The notes below the pieces were generated by a model. The model made no database searches. It had not been told where the DNA came from and worked only from the letters and a program-made list of their open reading frames with translations. Of a stretch of 64,000 nt of DNA, positions 22,701 through 37,700 are shown in pieces (positions within the stretch are counted from its first letter, which is position 1; every line of letters begins with the position of its first letter). Location: NCBI GenBank assembly GCA_004194705.1, contig SADC01001346.1, forward strand, positions 1 to 64,000. The letters are read 5' to 3'. The stretch is from Ditylenchus dipsaci (taxonomy: Eukaryota; Nematoda; Chromadorea; Rhabditida; Anguinidae). Made by a program: the position numbers and the translations under genes.

Positions 22701-25700
22701 AGTATATAAAGTTATATTGGAATATTTTGAAAAAGCCATTATTTGGCTACAAACACATGTGAGGTCATTTTTAGATATTGAGAGGCATTTTTATCACTTT
22801 AACTGATCAAAATTTTTATTGGAAGTTCAACGCTACAGCAAACTTAGAACACTATGTTGTAGCTCAGCTCACGAGCTACAAAACCAACTTCACAGGTATT
22901 GATGGGTAAGCCGGCAATTTTCGTCCCCGGAACCGCCCCACGCCTCAGTGATTTCCAGACCTTCGCCCCGGCACCGCCCCACGCCACGGGGTAAACCAGA
23001 CCACCGCCCCGGGGCGGCGCAAGATTATCGCCCCGGGGCGCACCGCACCGAGTAATGAAAAAATTGCCGGTGGTTTTTTTAAGCTGTTATTATGCTTCAG
23101 CCAGTTCATAAGGCCAATTTTTATTGAGATTTGAAAAATTGAAGCCTTTTTGCAAAGTTAAGGACAAAATTTGGAATCTGGTCATTTTTCAAATAAATTG
23201 GGTTTTTTCCAAAAAGCCATATCTCAAAACTCAGAATTTGAAAAGTCACCCTGTAAAGTGGGTTTTATAGCTCTTGAACTGCGCTACAACATAGTGTTCT
23301 AATTTTGCTGTAGCCTTGAACTTCCAATAAAAGTTTTGACCAGTTAAAGTGATTAAAATTCCTCTAAACGTCTTAAAATGACCTTACAGATGTTTGTAGC
23401 TGAATAATGGCTTTTTTTAAATATTCCAATGAAACTTTATACAGTCAAACCTCGATTTAGTGGCACCCCCAAAAGTTCGTTCCCGCCTAGGGTCCGACAC
23501 TTTTTTTAACCCAATTTTCAAAATATTTTATCGATTCTGTTATGACAGTCTGGTCGCAAATATCGTGAGGATTCCGATTTTGCCGATCGTTTTTTGAAAA
23601 GTAAACAAATTTTGGGTAAAAAAAGTGAAACCTCGATATAGTGGCACCCCTTTTTTGAAAACAGGTGCCACTATATCGAGGTTTCACTTTTTCACTTATC
23701 ACGTTTCACTTATCAAATTATCATGACCCAAAATTCGTTTACTTTTCAAAAAAGATCGGCAAAATCGGAATCCTCACGATATTTGCGACCAGACTGTCAT
23801 AACAGAATCGATAAAATATTTTGAAAATTGGGTTAAAAAAGTGTCGGACCCTAGGCGGGAACGAACTTTGGGGGGTGCCAGTAAATCGAGGTTTGACTGT
23901 ACACTATTCGAAAGATAATTTAAAGAAATACGGTAGTGGTTCGAACAAATCCCCCCTCTTCCACTTTCCAAAAATTGAAAAAGAATGAAACAAAGGAAAC
24001 TTAATCATTTTGGCTATGTCCTGAAATTTGCTTACCGTATATCTTCTAATAAGGCCCCACCTTCTATTGAGACCCCACCTTCTAATAAGGCCACACCTCT
24101 TGAGAGGTGTTGAAAAATAAGGCCCCACCTCAAATAAGGCCTAATAAGGCCAAAAAAGCATATTCTAATAAGGCCCCACCCTCAAAGAGGCGTTGAAAAA
24201 TAAGGCCCCATGGGTCCTTATTAGAAGATATACGGTATTTTGTCAATCCTTACACTGAACTTTTTTTTTTCGCTGTTCCAAAATCAAAACCTGCAGTAAA
24301 AAATTGATAATTTGCTGTTTCAAAGGTGATAGATCACAAGTTACTTGTGGGTATATCTTGCCCAATTCAGGTGGCTCGTTTTTACATCGGCAAACGTCGT
24401 ACTGAGATGCCACCCCATCTATTCGCCGTCTCTGACGAGGCTTACCGCAACATGTTGCAAGACCACGAGAACCAGTCAATGTTGATCACCGGAGAGTCTG
24501 GTGCCGGAAAGACTGAGAACACCAAGAAGGTTATTGCCTACTTTGCCTCTGTGGGAGCCAGTCAGCAGGAGGCTGCCGACAAGAAATCAGGCATTTTGCT
24601 TTACTTGTACAGCTCAACAAAATATTTACGTAAGTAGCATTTAGGCGCCGTAGCTGAGACTGGTGGTGAGAAACGAGTCACCCTAGAAGACCAGATCGTG
24701 CAGACCAACCCTGTGCTAGAGGCCTTCGGTAACGCCAAGACCGTGCGAAACAACAACTCATCTCGTTTCGGAAAGTTCATCCGAATTATGTTCAACAAAC
24801 AAGGACGTGTGGCTTCTTGTGATATTGAGCATTGTGAGTTTTTTTCGCTAAAAATTTGAAAATAATCTTCTGGAAAATATGATTCGACTTATGGACCATT
24901 TGATTATTTTAAAAATCAACTAGCAAGAATATTTCTACGGTTGTCGAGTCGAGGCCTCGATTTCGAGTTTATAATTTTGAGTCATCTTTTCGAGTCTCGA
25001 GGCATCGAAATTTATTTCGATTCATTTTTTGTGTAATGGCTCCCCGCTCATACTTATTCAAATTTAAATGTTGTTCTTTTTCATACTTTTGCTTATATCT
25101 CAGCCATATGTTGAGCCCGACAAGTACTTATTGGTCTCAAAATGAAGCTTAAAGACGGAAACTTTTAAATCATATTCAAGCTTTGTATTGTGTCTAAAAA
25201 ATGTTTGAGATTTCAGCACATTTCAAGAAGTGTCGCTTGAATTTCACATTTGAATTTGAAATGTGAAATGCAAATTTTGCTTTATGAAACGTGCTGCAAT
25301 GTAACTTGGACACATTTCTTTAAATACCCTGTTTATGCACTGTATTAAGAACTCCTATTTACAGATCTTCTCGAAAAGTCCCGTGTGATCCGTCAAGCAC
25401 CTGGAGAGCGTTGCTATCACATCTTCTACATGTAAGCCACACATCCTACTCAAAAGCAGTTGCTAAAACCAAATTCAGGATGTTCTCTGGCTTCAAAAGT
25501 GACTTGAAGGACAAGCTCAAGCTGAACAAACCCCTCAAAGACTACTGGTTCATTGCCCAAGCCGAGCTGACCATTGAAGGAGTCAATGACAAGGAAGAAC
25601 ACCAGCTGACTGATGAAGCCTTTGATGTGCTCAACTTCTCCAACGAAGAGAAAATGGACTGCTACCGTCTAATTTCCGGTATCATGCACATGGGAAACAT

Positions 25701-28700
25701 GAAATTCAAGCAGCGTCCCCGTGAAGAACAGGCCGAACCTGACGGCACTGACGAGGCCGAATTTGCATCTGACATGGTCTGTTTCTTTTCTTAAATTCAC
25801 AAAAACTTCAAAGAAAAAGTTAAATTAAATTAGCCGAATCTTCATTTAACCGGACTCTAGGTGAATTCAGTGCGTAAAAGTTCCCTGATTTTCTCCCATT
25901 TTTTGGAATTCCTTCATTTTTTGTTCAAGTGTTTTCCGGTTTTAGATGCAGCTTATAAAAAATACTAAAAAATACAAATGATTATGGCTGAAAATTGACT
26001 TGGCAACATTAATGTAGAATACTCACAGCCCTAATTCCGGGAACATTTTCGTCAACCGAGACCAGAAAAACTTCTAAACTTATAAAATTTGTTCAACTAA
26101 TTAATTTTTTTCAACTTCAGTACGGTGTTGATGCCGAAGTTTTCATGAAAGCTCTGACCAAACCACGTGTCAAGGTCGGAACTGAGTGGTGTCCAAGGGT
26201 CAAAACTTGGAACAGGTGAGACATTATTTTTAGCTGTCAATCAAATTTTTATAAGTGATTGTGTGAAAATAGACCAGTTTCAATCTGAAGCCATCATAAA
26301 ATATTAATTTGCAGGTCAACTGGGCAGTTGGTGCCATGGCCAAGGGTTGTATGCCCGAATCTTCGGATGGTTGGTCAAGAAGTGTAATGTGACCCTGGAT
26401 CAAGTGGGATTGTCTCGAGACCACTTCATTGGTGTGCTCGATATTGCTGGTTTCGAGATTTTCGATGTAATCGGTCTTTGTTTGACATTTTGAATTCTAA
26501 ATGAATTATGGTTGCAGTTCAACAGTTTCGAGCAGTTGTGGATCAACTTTGTAAACGAGCGTCTCCAACAATTCTTCAACCACCACATGTTCGTGTTGGA
26601 ACAAGAAGAGTATGCTCGTGAGGGCATCCAGTGGACGTTCATTGATTTTGGTCTTGACTTGCAGGCTTGCATTGAGCTTATTGAAAAGGTATGTGACTAT
26701 ATAAAACCTACTTTTTGGTGTGTCTCGGCATTGAGTTTTCGACAAAATTTTCAACAAATGCCCTTAGGCAAATGACCACTCATTTAATAGCTCATCTTAC
26801 TTGCTATAAATTGAGGGGTGACCTGCCTGTGTAATCTATTTAAAAAGTAGGTCAAAAACACAATGCCGAGATCATGATTTTCAATCAGGAGATGGCTCGA
26901 TAGTTTCAAGAAAACCTCTATTTCTTTGAGTACCCGTAAAATTTAAACAAAACCTACTCCTTGAATATTTCCAGCCTCTCGGTATTATCTCCATGCTGGA
27001 CGAAGAGTGTATTGTGCCCAAAGCTACGGATTTGACTCTTGCCCAGAAGCTGGTGGAGCAACATCTAGGCAAACACCCCAACTTCGAGAAGCCCAAACCA
27101 CCAAAGGGTAAGCAAGCAGAAGCCCATTTCGCCATGAGACATTATGCTGGTACTGTGCGCTACAATGTGACCAACTGGTTGGAGAAGAACAAGGACCCCC
27201 TCAACGACACTCTTGTGGCCTGCATGAAGGCATCCCCTGGAAACAAGCTGTTGAACGAGGTCTGGAGCGACTATACCACTCAGGAGGAAGCCATGGCTGC
27301 CCAAAAATGTAATCTTTTTTTGAAATTTTTTCGTGCAATTTTCGATCATCCAAATTTACCTTATTCTTATTGAAAGACACGCCCACTAATTTCAAATAAC
27401 GTGTTTGTGAAATTGTGTTCTTGTCTTAATTCTCAAGTTACGCAAGTTATCACCCAAATTATAGCTTATCAGTGAAGCTGAAAAAAGTGAAAGATGGCTT
27501 AAATTGTGGGAACGAGGCTCTTTTACTTCTTTTAACTTTAACCCATCCGTATCTCGATGCTGGATCATCCTAAAGCCGCGATCAACATGTCATTTTGTAG
27601 AAAAATTTAAGAGTTTTAAGAAAATACACCAGTCAGTGTATTTGGATATAAAAACTTGCAAGAAAATATCGTATTTATGTGACCAAACAACCATTTTCCT
27701 TATATTTATTTTCTTTTTTCTTTAAAGGGGCATACCCACGCTAATAAGAGGTGGTGCCCGGGAGTTCAAAAATTTTTCTTAATCATTGAACTTCTGTACG
27801 GAGTTTTCGACTCGGTTTCTAACAAAACTTCACCTAAAATTAAATTTTAGGCCTTGTTTTATTAGAAACCAAGTTGAAAAATCCGTAGAGAAGTTTAAAG
27901 ATTAGGAAAATTTTTTGAATTCCCGGGCACCACCTCTTATTAGCGTGGGTATGCCCCTTTAAAGGGCCATTGCCGTCTCCGACAACGATTGTCCCCGCCA
28001 GTTCAATTTTTTTTCTTAATCGTTGGATTCACATACGAATTTTTCAACTTGGTTTCTAACAAAACCGTACCTAAAATTAAATTCTACGCCTTGTTTTGTT
28101 CGAAAACAAGCTGAAAAATCCGTACAAAAGTTTAATGTTTAGGCAAAAAAATTGAATTGGTGGGGACAGTTGAAAACAGGTGGCAATAGCCCTTTAAGAA
28201 AATTAATTTACTTTGACTTCACCAGAAATTGACACTTTTTTGTTGATGGTTATAACCTTTCCCAGAATGATCAAAAATAAAAGTTTGACCTACCACATAG
28301 TAGCTAAGATTCAGATCTTTCAAAAAGTATTTGAATTAACTCACAAAAGAATGAAAAAAGGTACCAGATGTACTAGGAAAATATTTGCTGCATTTTTTGC
28401 ACGTCGAAAAACGGTGTTTTTCTGAAACAATGTGATTTACTGGAAAAAACAAAAACAAAATAAATTTCCATTATATACTATTATAAATAGGCTTAGGCTT
28501 TAACAAAAATGCTATAAAAATGCCTTTACGTTATTTTCAAATGTTTCGAAATTTCAGTTATCATTTGCATTTTGTTTTAAATTATGTGGGCGTTGAATTT
28601 TTTGCTCGGTACTGTATTTTCGCTTACTGTATTTTCACTTTTCACTTACACAATTACAAAATACTTTGAGGTATCGAAAAATTACACCCATAAAACAGCG

Positions 28701-31700
28701 GTATTGAACAGCAAATTTATTTTCGCTTTTAAAGCTGGAGCTGCTGATACTGGAGGTAAAAAGAAGGGTAAATCTGGATCCTTCATGACCGTGTCCATGA
28801 TGTACCGTGAGTCACTGAACAAGCTGATGACCATGTTGAACCTGACCCACCCCCACTTTATTCGTTGCATCATCCCCAACGAGAAGAAGGCATCTGGAGT
28901 GATTGATGCTGCTCTGGTGCTCAACCAGTTAACTTGCAACGGTGTGCTAGAGGGTATTCGTATTTGCCGAAAAGGTTTCCCTAACCGAACCTACCATGTG
29001 AGACTCGATTTTGCAAACTTTTTGAATTATTTAACTATTTACAACAAATTTTCAGGCTGATTTCAAACAGCGATATGCCATCCTGGCTGCCGAACAGGCC
29101 AAGAGCTCAGAAGACGCCAAAGTTTGCGCTGACAACATATTGGGCAAGTTGGTTAATGAAGGAAAACTGACTGACGAAAACTTCCGAGTTGGTAAGACCA
29201 AGGTGTGTTTTACTTAAAAAATTTTGGAATTAGCATTTGCAAAAATATTGTAGTTCGAAAATTTAAAAAAATTAATATATTTTTTATTTTGGCAAACAAT
29301 TTCTGTAGGATCAAGCAGGAAGCTGGCCTTTTTTTAGATGTTAAGCTTAAACGACCCATTTATGAGTCAAATTTTTTTTCTGATGCCCCTAAAAGTTGCA
29401 AATTTCCTCAGGAATTAAGATCATATAGCATAATTTAAAAACTTTTATTGCCGGAATATGACCTGAAGTTAAAGTTCCAAGATTTCAAATAACGACTGTC
29501 CTACCTCATGCCTTGGCCACAAAGGAGGTGTGAGGTGCGACGTCCGTTTCTAAAATTTTATTTTTTATATTCGATAGTGGAAAAGTTTATTCAGTAGCGC
29601 GCCTTAAAAATAGGTCAAAAAACTTTTCAGATCAGTAAATGACAAAATCTCGCTGAGATTCATCACCTCAAAGACCTCGCACCTCCCACATCCATTGTGA
29701 CCACCGTATTAGGTCATACCTCTGCAATCAATCATATTTTGAAAAAATTCCGCTTTGTAATCAGAATTCCTAAATGAATTTAAACAGCGAGAGAATGTCA
29801 GATTATACAAAAATGGGTAGTTTTGAAAAAAATTCGATCATCTCGCCATATCGTGGTACCACAATTCAAACAAAACTCGAATATTTTGATCAATTATTCG
29901 TAAATTTTTTTGCAGATCTTATTTTGGTGATCCAAAACAAAATCTGAAAATGGCCATCAATATCATGGGGAAGCTTGCAATAAAAAGTAGTCCGAAAATA
30001 TCAATTAAAAAAAATAATTATGTAAACTGTGAACGTGCCCCTGAGAAGGTATTGATACTGTCCATCACAAGGTCTAATCGATTTATTAATTTTTTTTTCT
30101 TAGGTTTTCTTCAAAGCAGGAGTGTTGGCTACTCTGGAAGACTACCGTGATGAAAAATTGGGAGAGATCATGATTGGCTTCCAGTCCAAAATCCGTTGGC
30201 ATTTGGGATTGGTAGGCTATATTAGCCTTTAAAACACTCTAACATGTGTTTAAAAATATCAATATGTAGGCCGATCGCCGTCGTCGTATGCAACAACGTG
30301 CTGGTTTGCTGATCTTGCAGCGAAACATCCGCTCCTGGTGCACTCTGCGCACCTGGTGGGCAATATTTTTTGTCCATATTTTGTCAAGTTGCTGAATGGT
30401 GTAATTACAGGGACTGGTTCAAGCTGTTCGGTAAGGTAAAGCCATTGCTGAAGACTGGCAAAGAAACTGAGGAAATGGGCAAGATGGGCGATCGCATCAA
30501 AGAGTTGGAAGAGAATCTGGCCAAGGAAGAGAAACTGCGTAAAGAGTTGGAAGACCAGAGCGCCAAGTTGGTGGAGGAGAAGAATGGGTAGGAATTATAA
30601 GATGTTTATGATAAAGCCATAAAATATCAATTTTTCAAATAAAGCTCTCCCCTGCTTACTTTTTTAGTTTGAATTTGAACAGTAACTTGTTTGATAGCAT
30701 TGCTCTCCTCCTCGTCGCCCTTTATACTTTTTACAGTTGAGGGTTTGCTCACTGATACAATTAGTCTAAAGAGTCTGCCATACATACTAAGTAATCACTG
30801 TCTTTTTAGTGGGCTTCAAAAAATTCTTCTTTTAAAACCCACTTTTTTATGAAATCCATTTTAATTCAGCAAAACTTTTTTTTTCAAATTTATTTTCTCC
30901 ACAAATTGACCACTTCCTGTCATACATCTCAAGTACGACTGCCAGCTGTGTCCGATCCCGAAATTTCTCTCTAGTCCGAATGCACGTATCTAACTTTCTC
31001 CGGTGACAATTATCTTTTTGGAGCGAAAAAGACTTCAACGTAAAGTTTAGAAACTTAAAAAGTTGGAACTCCAACAATTACGTCTGAGAGCCCAGGCGTA
31101 ATTTTGAGAAAAATGCAAAACTTTTTTGCCCGAAGTTGATGTCACTTATTGAATTTGTTACTTTTTTTAGTTTGTTCACCAACCTGGAAACCGCCAAGGG
31201 TCAACTGTCAGAGTCAGAAGACAAACTGGGCAAATTGCAGACTCAAAAGAACGACTTGGACCGTCAAATGAATGTGAGTTAGCACCTTTTATTGTGTGTT
31301 AAAAGATAAATTGACTCAATTTTCAGGAGATCAATGACCGTTTGGGAGACGAAGAAGACCGCACCGCCGATCTACAACGCTCCAAAAAGAAGTTGGAAGG
31401 TGAGATGGAGAGCTTGAAGAAGCAGATCCAGGACCTGGAGATGAGCTTGCGAAAGGCTGATTCTGAGAAGCAGTCCAAAGATCACCAGATCCGCTCCTTG
31501 CAGGACGAGATGCAAGGTCAGGATGAGACCATTGCCAAGCTCAACAAAGAGAAGAAACACCAGGAGGAAATCAACCGCAAGTTGATGGAGGACCTGCAGA
31601 GTGAGGAGGACAAGACCAACCACACCAACAAGGTCAAGGCTAAGTTAGAGCAGAGTTTGGACGACATTGAGGACAACTTGGAGCGTGAGAAACGATCCCG

Positions 31701-34700
31701 AGCTGAGTTGGAGAAACAGAAACGCAAGACTGAGGGAGAGCTCAAGATTTCCCAAGAAAACATTGAGGTATGCATTCTTTCAAGTTTCTTTAATCGAAAA
31801 AATAATAAAAAAAGACCTCTCGAGAATACTTTGAGAGCGGAATCGGTAAAGAACGCATGTTAAAAAAAACCGGAAACAGCAGATGCATCAATTTCATGTC
31901 AGTCTAACTCTCCGAGCTGTGTAAATAACTCATATTACAGAAAAAGGCGAATAATTTAAAAAAGTACGGCATTTACGGTATAAATTTCTAAAAGTACTAC
32001 AACTGAAAGTGACATCATAAAGTTTCTTCACTTTTAAACGACCATAATTTTTTCTTGATTTCGATAAAAATCTGTTGCGGTCTAATAAAAATATTTCCAG
32101 CCGAAAATCCAGTCGAGGATTTATATAAATAAAAATCTGACGTTTTTTGTAGGAGGTCAACAAGCAACGCCATGATATGGAAAACAACCTCAAAAAGAAG
32201 GAGGCTGAGCTTCACTCCGTGTCCAGCCGTCTGGAAGACGAGCAATCTCTGGTCGGAAAACTTCAGCGCCAGATAAAAGAGCTGCAGGCTAGAATTGCCG
32301 AGCTGGAAGAGGAGACTGAGAACGAGCGTCAGTCCCGCTCAAAGGCTGACCGTGCCAAGTCTGAGCTCCAGCGAGAATTGGAGGAGCTGGGTGAGAGACT
32401 TGATGAACAAGGAGGAGCTACTGCTGCTCAGGTAAAACAATCCAATTTTTTGTAACAAATTGAATCACAAATTTGGATTAAAAGCTTATGTTTATAAATC
32501 AAAACATAATTTTTTTAATGGGTTTGAATAAAAAAGATTTTTTGAAGCACAATTTTTTTTTCGAACTGGAGCTCTGGTGTACAGTCAAACATCGCAATAA
32601 CATACACTCATAGGCGTACACAGGATTTTCTGAAGGGAAAGGGGGGGGGGGTTGGGTGGCTAAAAAGGCTAAATAAGGAAAAAAAACAAAGAAAAGGCTA
32701 ACAAAGTCCTGACGGAGAGGGAGGGGCATCGTTTTTAAGAAACATCATACTTTTGACACATATGCTCACAATCGTCCTAATAAAGAACATCTAAATTGAA
32801 AACAGGTGTTCGTTATTGGAAAGGTTGTGGGCAAAAGTTGTCAAAAGTATTTTGTAAGTAGTGGTTCTCAAAAACAATCGTTGAAACCAATACCCTTGCA
32901 ATATTTTGCACAAGACTGACATGTTAGATTTGGTAAAAGTTTTCAAAAAATCTGGGTAAAAAAGTATTGCACCTCAGGCGGGAACGAGCCTTTTCGATGT
33001 TCGATATTGGGAGGTTTGACTCTAGACATTGGGTCTTCAATCTCAAAATTTTAAAATAAAGCACTTTTGCCAAAAAAAAGGCTATTTTATCCAGTGCTTA
33101 TAAAGTTTCAAAATTTATGTTTTTCTTTGATCTTTTTGAAATTTGTAAAAAGTGTCTTTTATACGTGAAAATTCTACGAAGCATTTCATACAAAAACTAA
33201 AAGACTTCTGAAAGACTGAAATTTCAGGCCACTTGAAACTAGTAGGGCTTTATTTGAGACTAGGGTCTTATATTGTAGGAAATAGGTAAATTAGGTAAAT
33301 TATCTTGTATCATTGGATAGTCTAACTTTTCTTTGACAGGTTTCATTGACTTAACTTTATAAATTGCAGATCGAAGTGAACAAGAAGAGAGAAGCAGAAC
33401 TGGCCAAACTCCGTCGTGACTTGGAGGAAGCCAATCTCAACCACGAGACTCAACTAGGAGCTTTGCGCAAGAAGCACACTGATGCTGTGGCCGAACTGTC
33501 CGACCAATTGGAGCAAATGCAGAAACAGAGAGCCAAGATTGAGAAGGACAAAGCACAAGTGCAGAGAGAGATGGAAGACTTGCAAGCACAAGTGGATGCT
33601 GAGAGTTCTGGCCGCATGAACAACGAGAAGTTGGCCAAGCAGTTTGAGCTGCAGTTGAGTGAAATGCAAACCAAGTGTGACGAGCAGACTCGCCAGTTGC
33701 AAGACTTTGCCTCCCTGAAGAGCAGAATCTCCAATGAGAACTCTGACTTGTCAAGACAATTGGAGGATGCTGAGTCTCAGGTTAGAAAAATTGATATAAT
33801 GGCGTATGGGCAAAAATAAATGCGATGCTCGTAAGCCATGAGTATGGCTTTTTTCATGCCCTCTCACTCAAAGTAGCCATAACTTATTTCTTCATTCAAT
33901 AAATTTTTTAATCTTGTATAGACGAAACTAGGCTACAAAATGAGCTATTAATAGAGCTTGTATTGTTTTAAAAAGTGTGGCTAAAATATCGGTTTTTGTG
34001 ATATACATAAAAAGGATTATATAACCGCAATATCTACTTTATGAATAGCTGATTTTGTAGGCCTGTTAGCTGTAAGATGACAGTGACTGTGAAAAATAAA
34101 AATCTAGGGTATGAAACTTCGGGCCCGGACCCTTGAAAAAAACCTTTCAAAGCCCGTTAAATCGAACGAGCAGCAACTTGATAGAAATTGTGACTTGATG
34201 CAGTGACTTGATAAACTTTTAGACCCTATACTCCTCCCTTACAAATAAACTTTTTTCAAGGACCATAGCCGTCGCCGACAACGAGAATTTCAAATGTTCG
34301 AATTCGCGCTGGACAGTTCTCTTTCGTCTTTCATTTTACTCTTTTGAGTCATTGGAAGCTAGTCAAAAGAGTACAGTGCGAGACGAAAGAGAACTGTCCC
34401 GCGCCAATTCAAACATTTGAAATTTTCGTTGTCAGCGACGGCTATGGTCCTTTAAAAGGTTCCCAGACATCACATATCGACCCGAAATCCCATCAGAAGC
34501 CCAAAAAGACATAATTTTCGAGTTCTGACCAATAAAAAAATTGAATGCATTTTTGATCATGGTTCTTGCTCGGAATCCTCTCTAAGGTATGTGGGTGTGC
34601 GCATCTCTAACTCTCAAGCCTCCTGCGCCGCCTTCGGGGGCGCAGGGGCTTGGGGCTTGGAGTTGAGATGCGCACACCCATTTCATGCTAATAATTAGTG

Positions 34701-37700
34701 AGGTGGAAAGGGGCTCAGGTTCAATTGCCACCTATACATTTAGTTTTTTACCTCGAACCAAATTCACCATAGCCTGTGCTATAAAAGGTGAATTATCTGA
34801 AAAATTAGCAATCATATATTGACGACCACATACCAACTTAAAATTCTACCCATATCTATTTTTTCAATTTTTCCGAGCGATCACCGAAAAAGCTGATTTT
34901 AGACATCATAGCGGACTTTTTTTACAGATCTACGTAATCGGGTACGGGCATTTTTTAAGCATAAGCATTCAGCTGCAACATAAAATAGTAACATTTAACG
35001 GTTGCAATGATTAACTGGAAGCAGTTAGAAGAAAATTTCCAAAATTTGAAAAAAATTAAAAATTTCGGTACTGGCACGAAACTCCGTATTCGCTATTTTA
35101 ACCTATTTGAATTCAAAATTCAAAAAAAAATAAAAATAATTCAAACTTTTTTGAGTTTAATAAAAGATTTCAAAAACAGAATTCCACAACCTATTAGCGA
35201 TTTTCGCCGATTAGACAGGCCGTGTGACTACCAGCCCAGAATGTTTAAAAATGTAAATTTTTTAGTTGAACGGTATCTCTCGAGTGAAAGCTCAATTGGC
35301 CAGTCAGTTGGAAGAGGCCCGCCGCACCGCTGACGAGGAGTCTCGAGAGCGACAAGCAGTCGCTGCTCAGGCCAAAAACTACCAACACGAGGCTGACCAG
35401 CTGAGAGAGTCTATTGAAGACGAGTTGGAGGCCAAAAACGAGGTGTTGCGCCAGTTGAGCAAAGCCAATGCTGAGATCCAACAGGTTTGGTTTATCTTGT
35501 TATCAACATATTTTTGAGTCAAATGTGTGATTTAGTGGAAAACCCGCTTTGAAGGAGAAGGATTCCTCAAGGCTGATGAATTGGAAGATGCCAAACGCCG
35601 GCAGCAACAGAAGATCAATGAGTTGCAGGAGGCAGTTGATGCAGCCAACTCCAAGGTGGCTAGTTTGGAGAAGACCCGCTCCAGACTGGTCGGTGACTTG
35701 GATGATGCTCAAGTGGATGTGGAACGGTAAGACACAGAAAAAAATTGTTGTGATGAATTGCGAAATGACTAGTTCTGTATACTATTATTGAATTAGGGGT
35801 ATAGACGTTTCTCGAAAATGAAACTTTTTTCATTTTCGAGAAACGTCTATGCACCTGAATTAGCATGTATTAAGACAAATCAGCGAGTTTCACTAATTTT
35901 TTCGCATTTGACAAAATTTTGCGGTTTTGTACACTCATTCTTCTGATTATTTTATAATGGCTGTATGTGATAATTTTTTAAAGCTTTTATTCTTAGTGGT
36001 TTTCTTATGGATTTCTACTTTTTTTTTTCAACTAGCATGTAGCCAGGATCTCAGCTTTCTTACAAGCTATCAACTGAATACATGAGGTTTAAAAAAGTAG
36101 GAGGAAAACGGGTTTATATCAGGGTTCTCATCTATAGTTTTATATAAAGATTTTTACTTTCTGTAGGACCATAAATCTTTAGAATTGTTGAAATTTCATG
36201 TCAATACCGTTATTTTCAGTGCTCAAAGCTTAACAAGCACTGGATAAATCCCTGGATAAATGTCAAAAAGTGGCAAGCCACTTTTGACAAAAAAATGACC
36301 AAATTACACTTCATTTGGCCAAATATACTTTATTTTTAAAATTTCAGATGAAAACCCTGGTTTATATGGACCAAGCGCGCTCTAGCTCCCCCGCGCTCTA
36401 TTGAAAAACCTTTCCTCAATTCTTAGCTTATGAAAAAGCTGAGATCCTGGGCTACACGCTGGTTAAAAAATATTTTAAATTTATAAGAAAACTAGCAAGA
36501 ATAAAAGCTTTACAAATTCGACGGGAAAATTCACACATTTGCCGGGAGTTTTAAACTCGATCCTTTTTTAATACTTTCTTTAGTTGAAACGCGATTTTAC
36601 GAACTTTATAGGACCGCTAAAATTGTTTTGTTAAATTATTTTCTTTATTGAGTTAAAAAAAGTTAATGTGGGCTCAGCCTAATCAATAATTTTTTAGCGC
36701 CAACGGATACGCCAGCCAATTGGAGAAGAAACAAAAAGGCTTCGACAAGATCATTGATGAATGGCGAAAGAAGACCGATGACTTAGCCGCTGAACTGGAT
36801 GCTGCTCAACGAGACAACCGCAACATCTCCACTGAAATGTTCAAGATGAAGAATAGTCAGGATGAGTTGGCAGAGACTGTGGAGGGCTTGAGACGAGAGA
36901 ACAAGAACCTGTCTCAGGAGATCCGTGACCTGATGGACCAACTGGGAGAGGGAGGTCGATCAGTGCACGAAATGCAGAAGATCATCAGACGATTGGAGAT
37001 TGAGAAAGAGGAACTCCAGCATGCTTTGGATGAGGCTGAAGCCGCCCTTGAGGCTGAGGAGAGCAAAGTGCTCAGAGCTCAGGTGGAAGTGTCCCAAATC
37101 AGATCAGAAAGTGGGTTATTCACTAGTTTTCAACAGGCTGCATAACAGCCGACATAAAAATAGACTTTCTTACAGACAAATAGGCGCTAGTGTCGTCGAG
37201 GTTTGCACAAACACCTATTGTCATAAAAAGCGCACGGAATCGCCAATTTTCTTGCTCGTATTTATTAATTGTTTAACTAGATATAACTAGACAAATGGAT
37301 AGGTTTTACAGATGCAAAAGTTTGGTCCTCCTTAAACGAAATAAAAATCGACATTCGTTCAGCATTTCTATCTCTTTTTTTCAAACTTGCGCCTTTTTTA
37401 AGTGGATTTTTTTCAAATTATTGAATAGATAAGCAAACAGATAAGTTCCACAGATGCACATGTTTGAAAAATTTTAATACACTTCTTAATCATACGCTTT
37501 TTATTCAGTTTTCACTGCTTTTAATTTCCAAAAAAATAATTTTTATACATAAATACAATAATTGACAACAACTAACCAAACCTTTCACGCCTTTACATCA
37601 CAAATGAAAACTTGAGCAATAGTCATAAATGAGATAATGAGCACTGCAGTTACATCGAAACGCCACTCCCTGCTACATAAACGGTTTGCTCAAACCACCA

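Noticed and set aside
22561..22806. 81-codon plus-strand frame in myosin intron 6
   Set aside because: It spans the arm of a foldback element and has no recognisable domain.
26121..26466. Programmed frameshifting or pseudogenisation of myosin
   Set aside because: The missing bases sit in or beside short homopolymers, there is no slippery heptamer, and the remaining 29 exons are intact. Sequence error is simpler.
33437..33754. Several minus-strand open frames over myosin exon 23, and similar ones over exons 21, 27 and 28
   Set aside because: They are shadows of the plus-strand coiled-coil exons, whose codon use leaves the antisense frames open.
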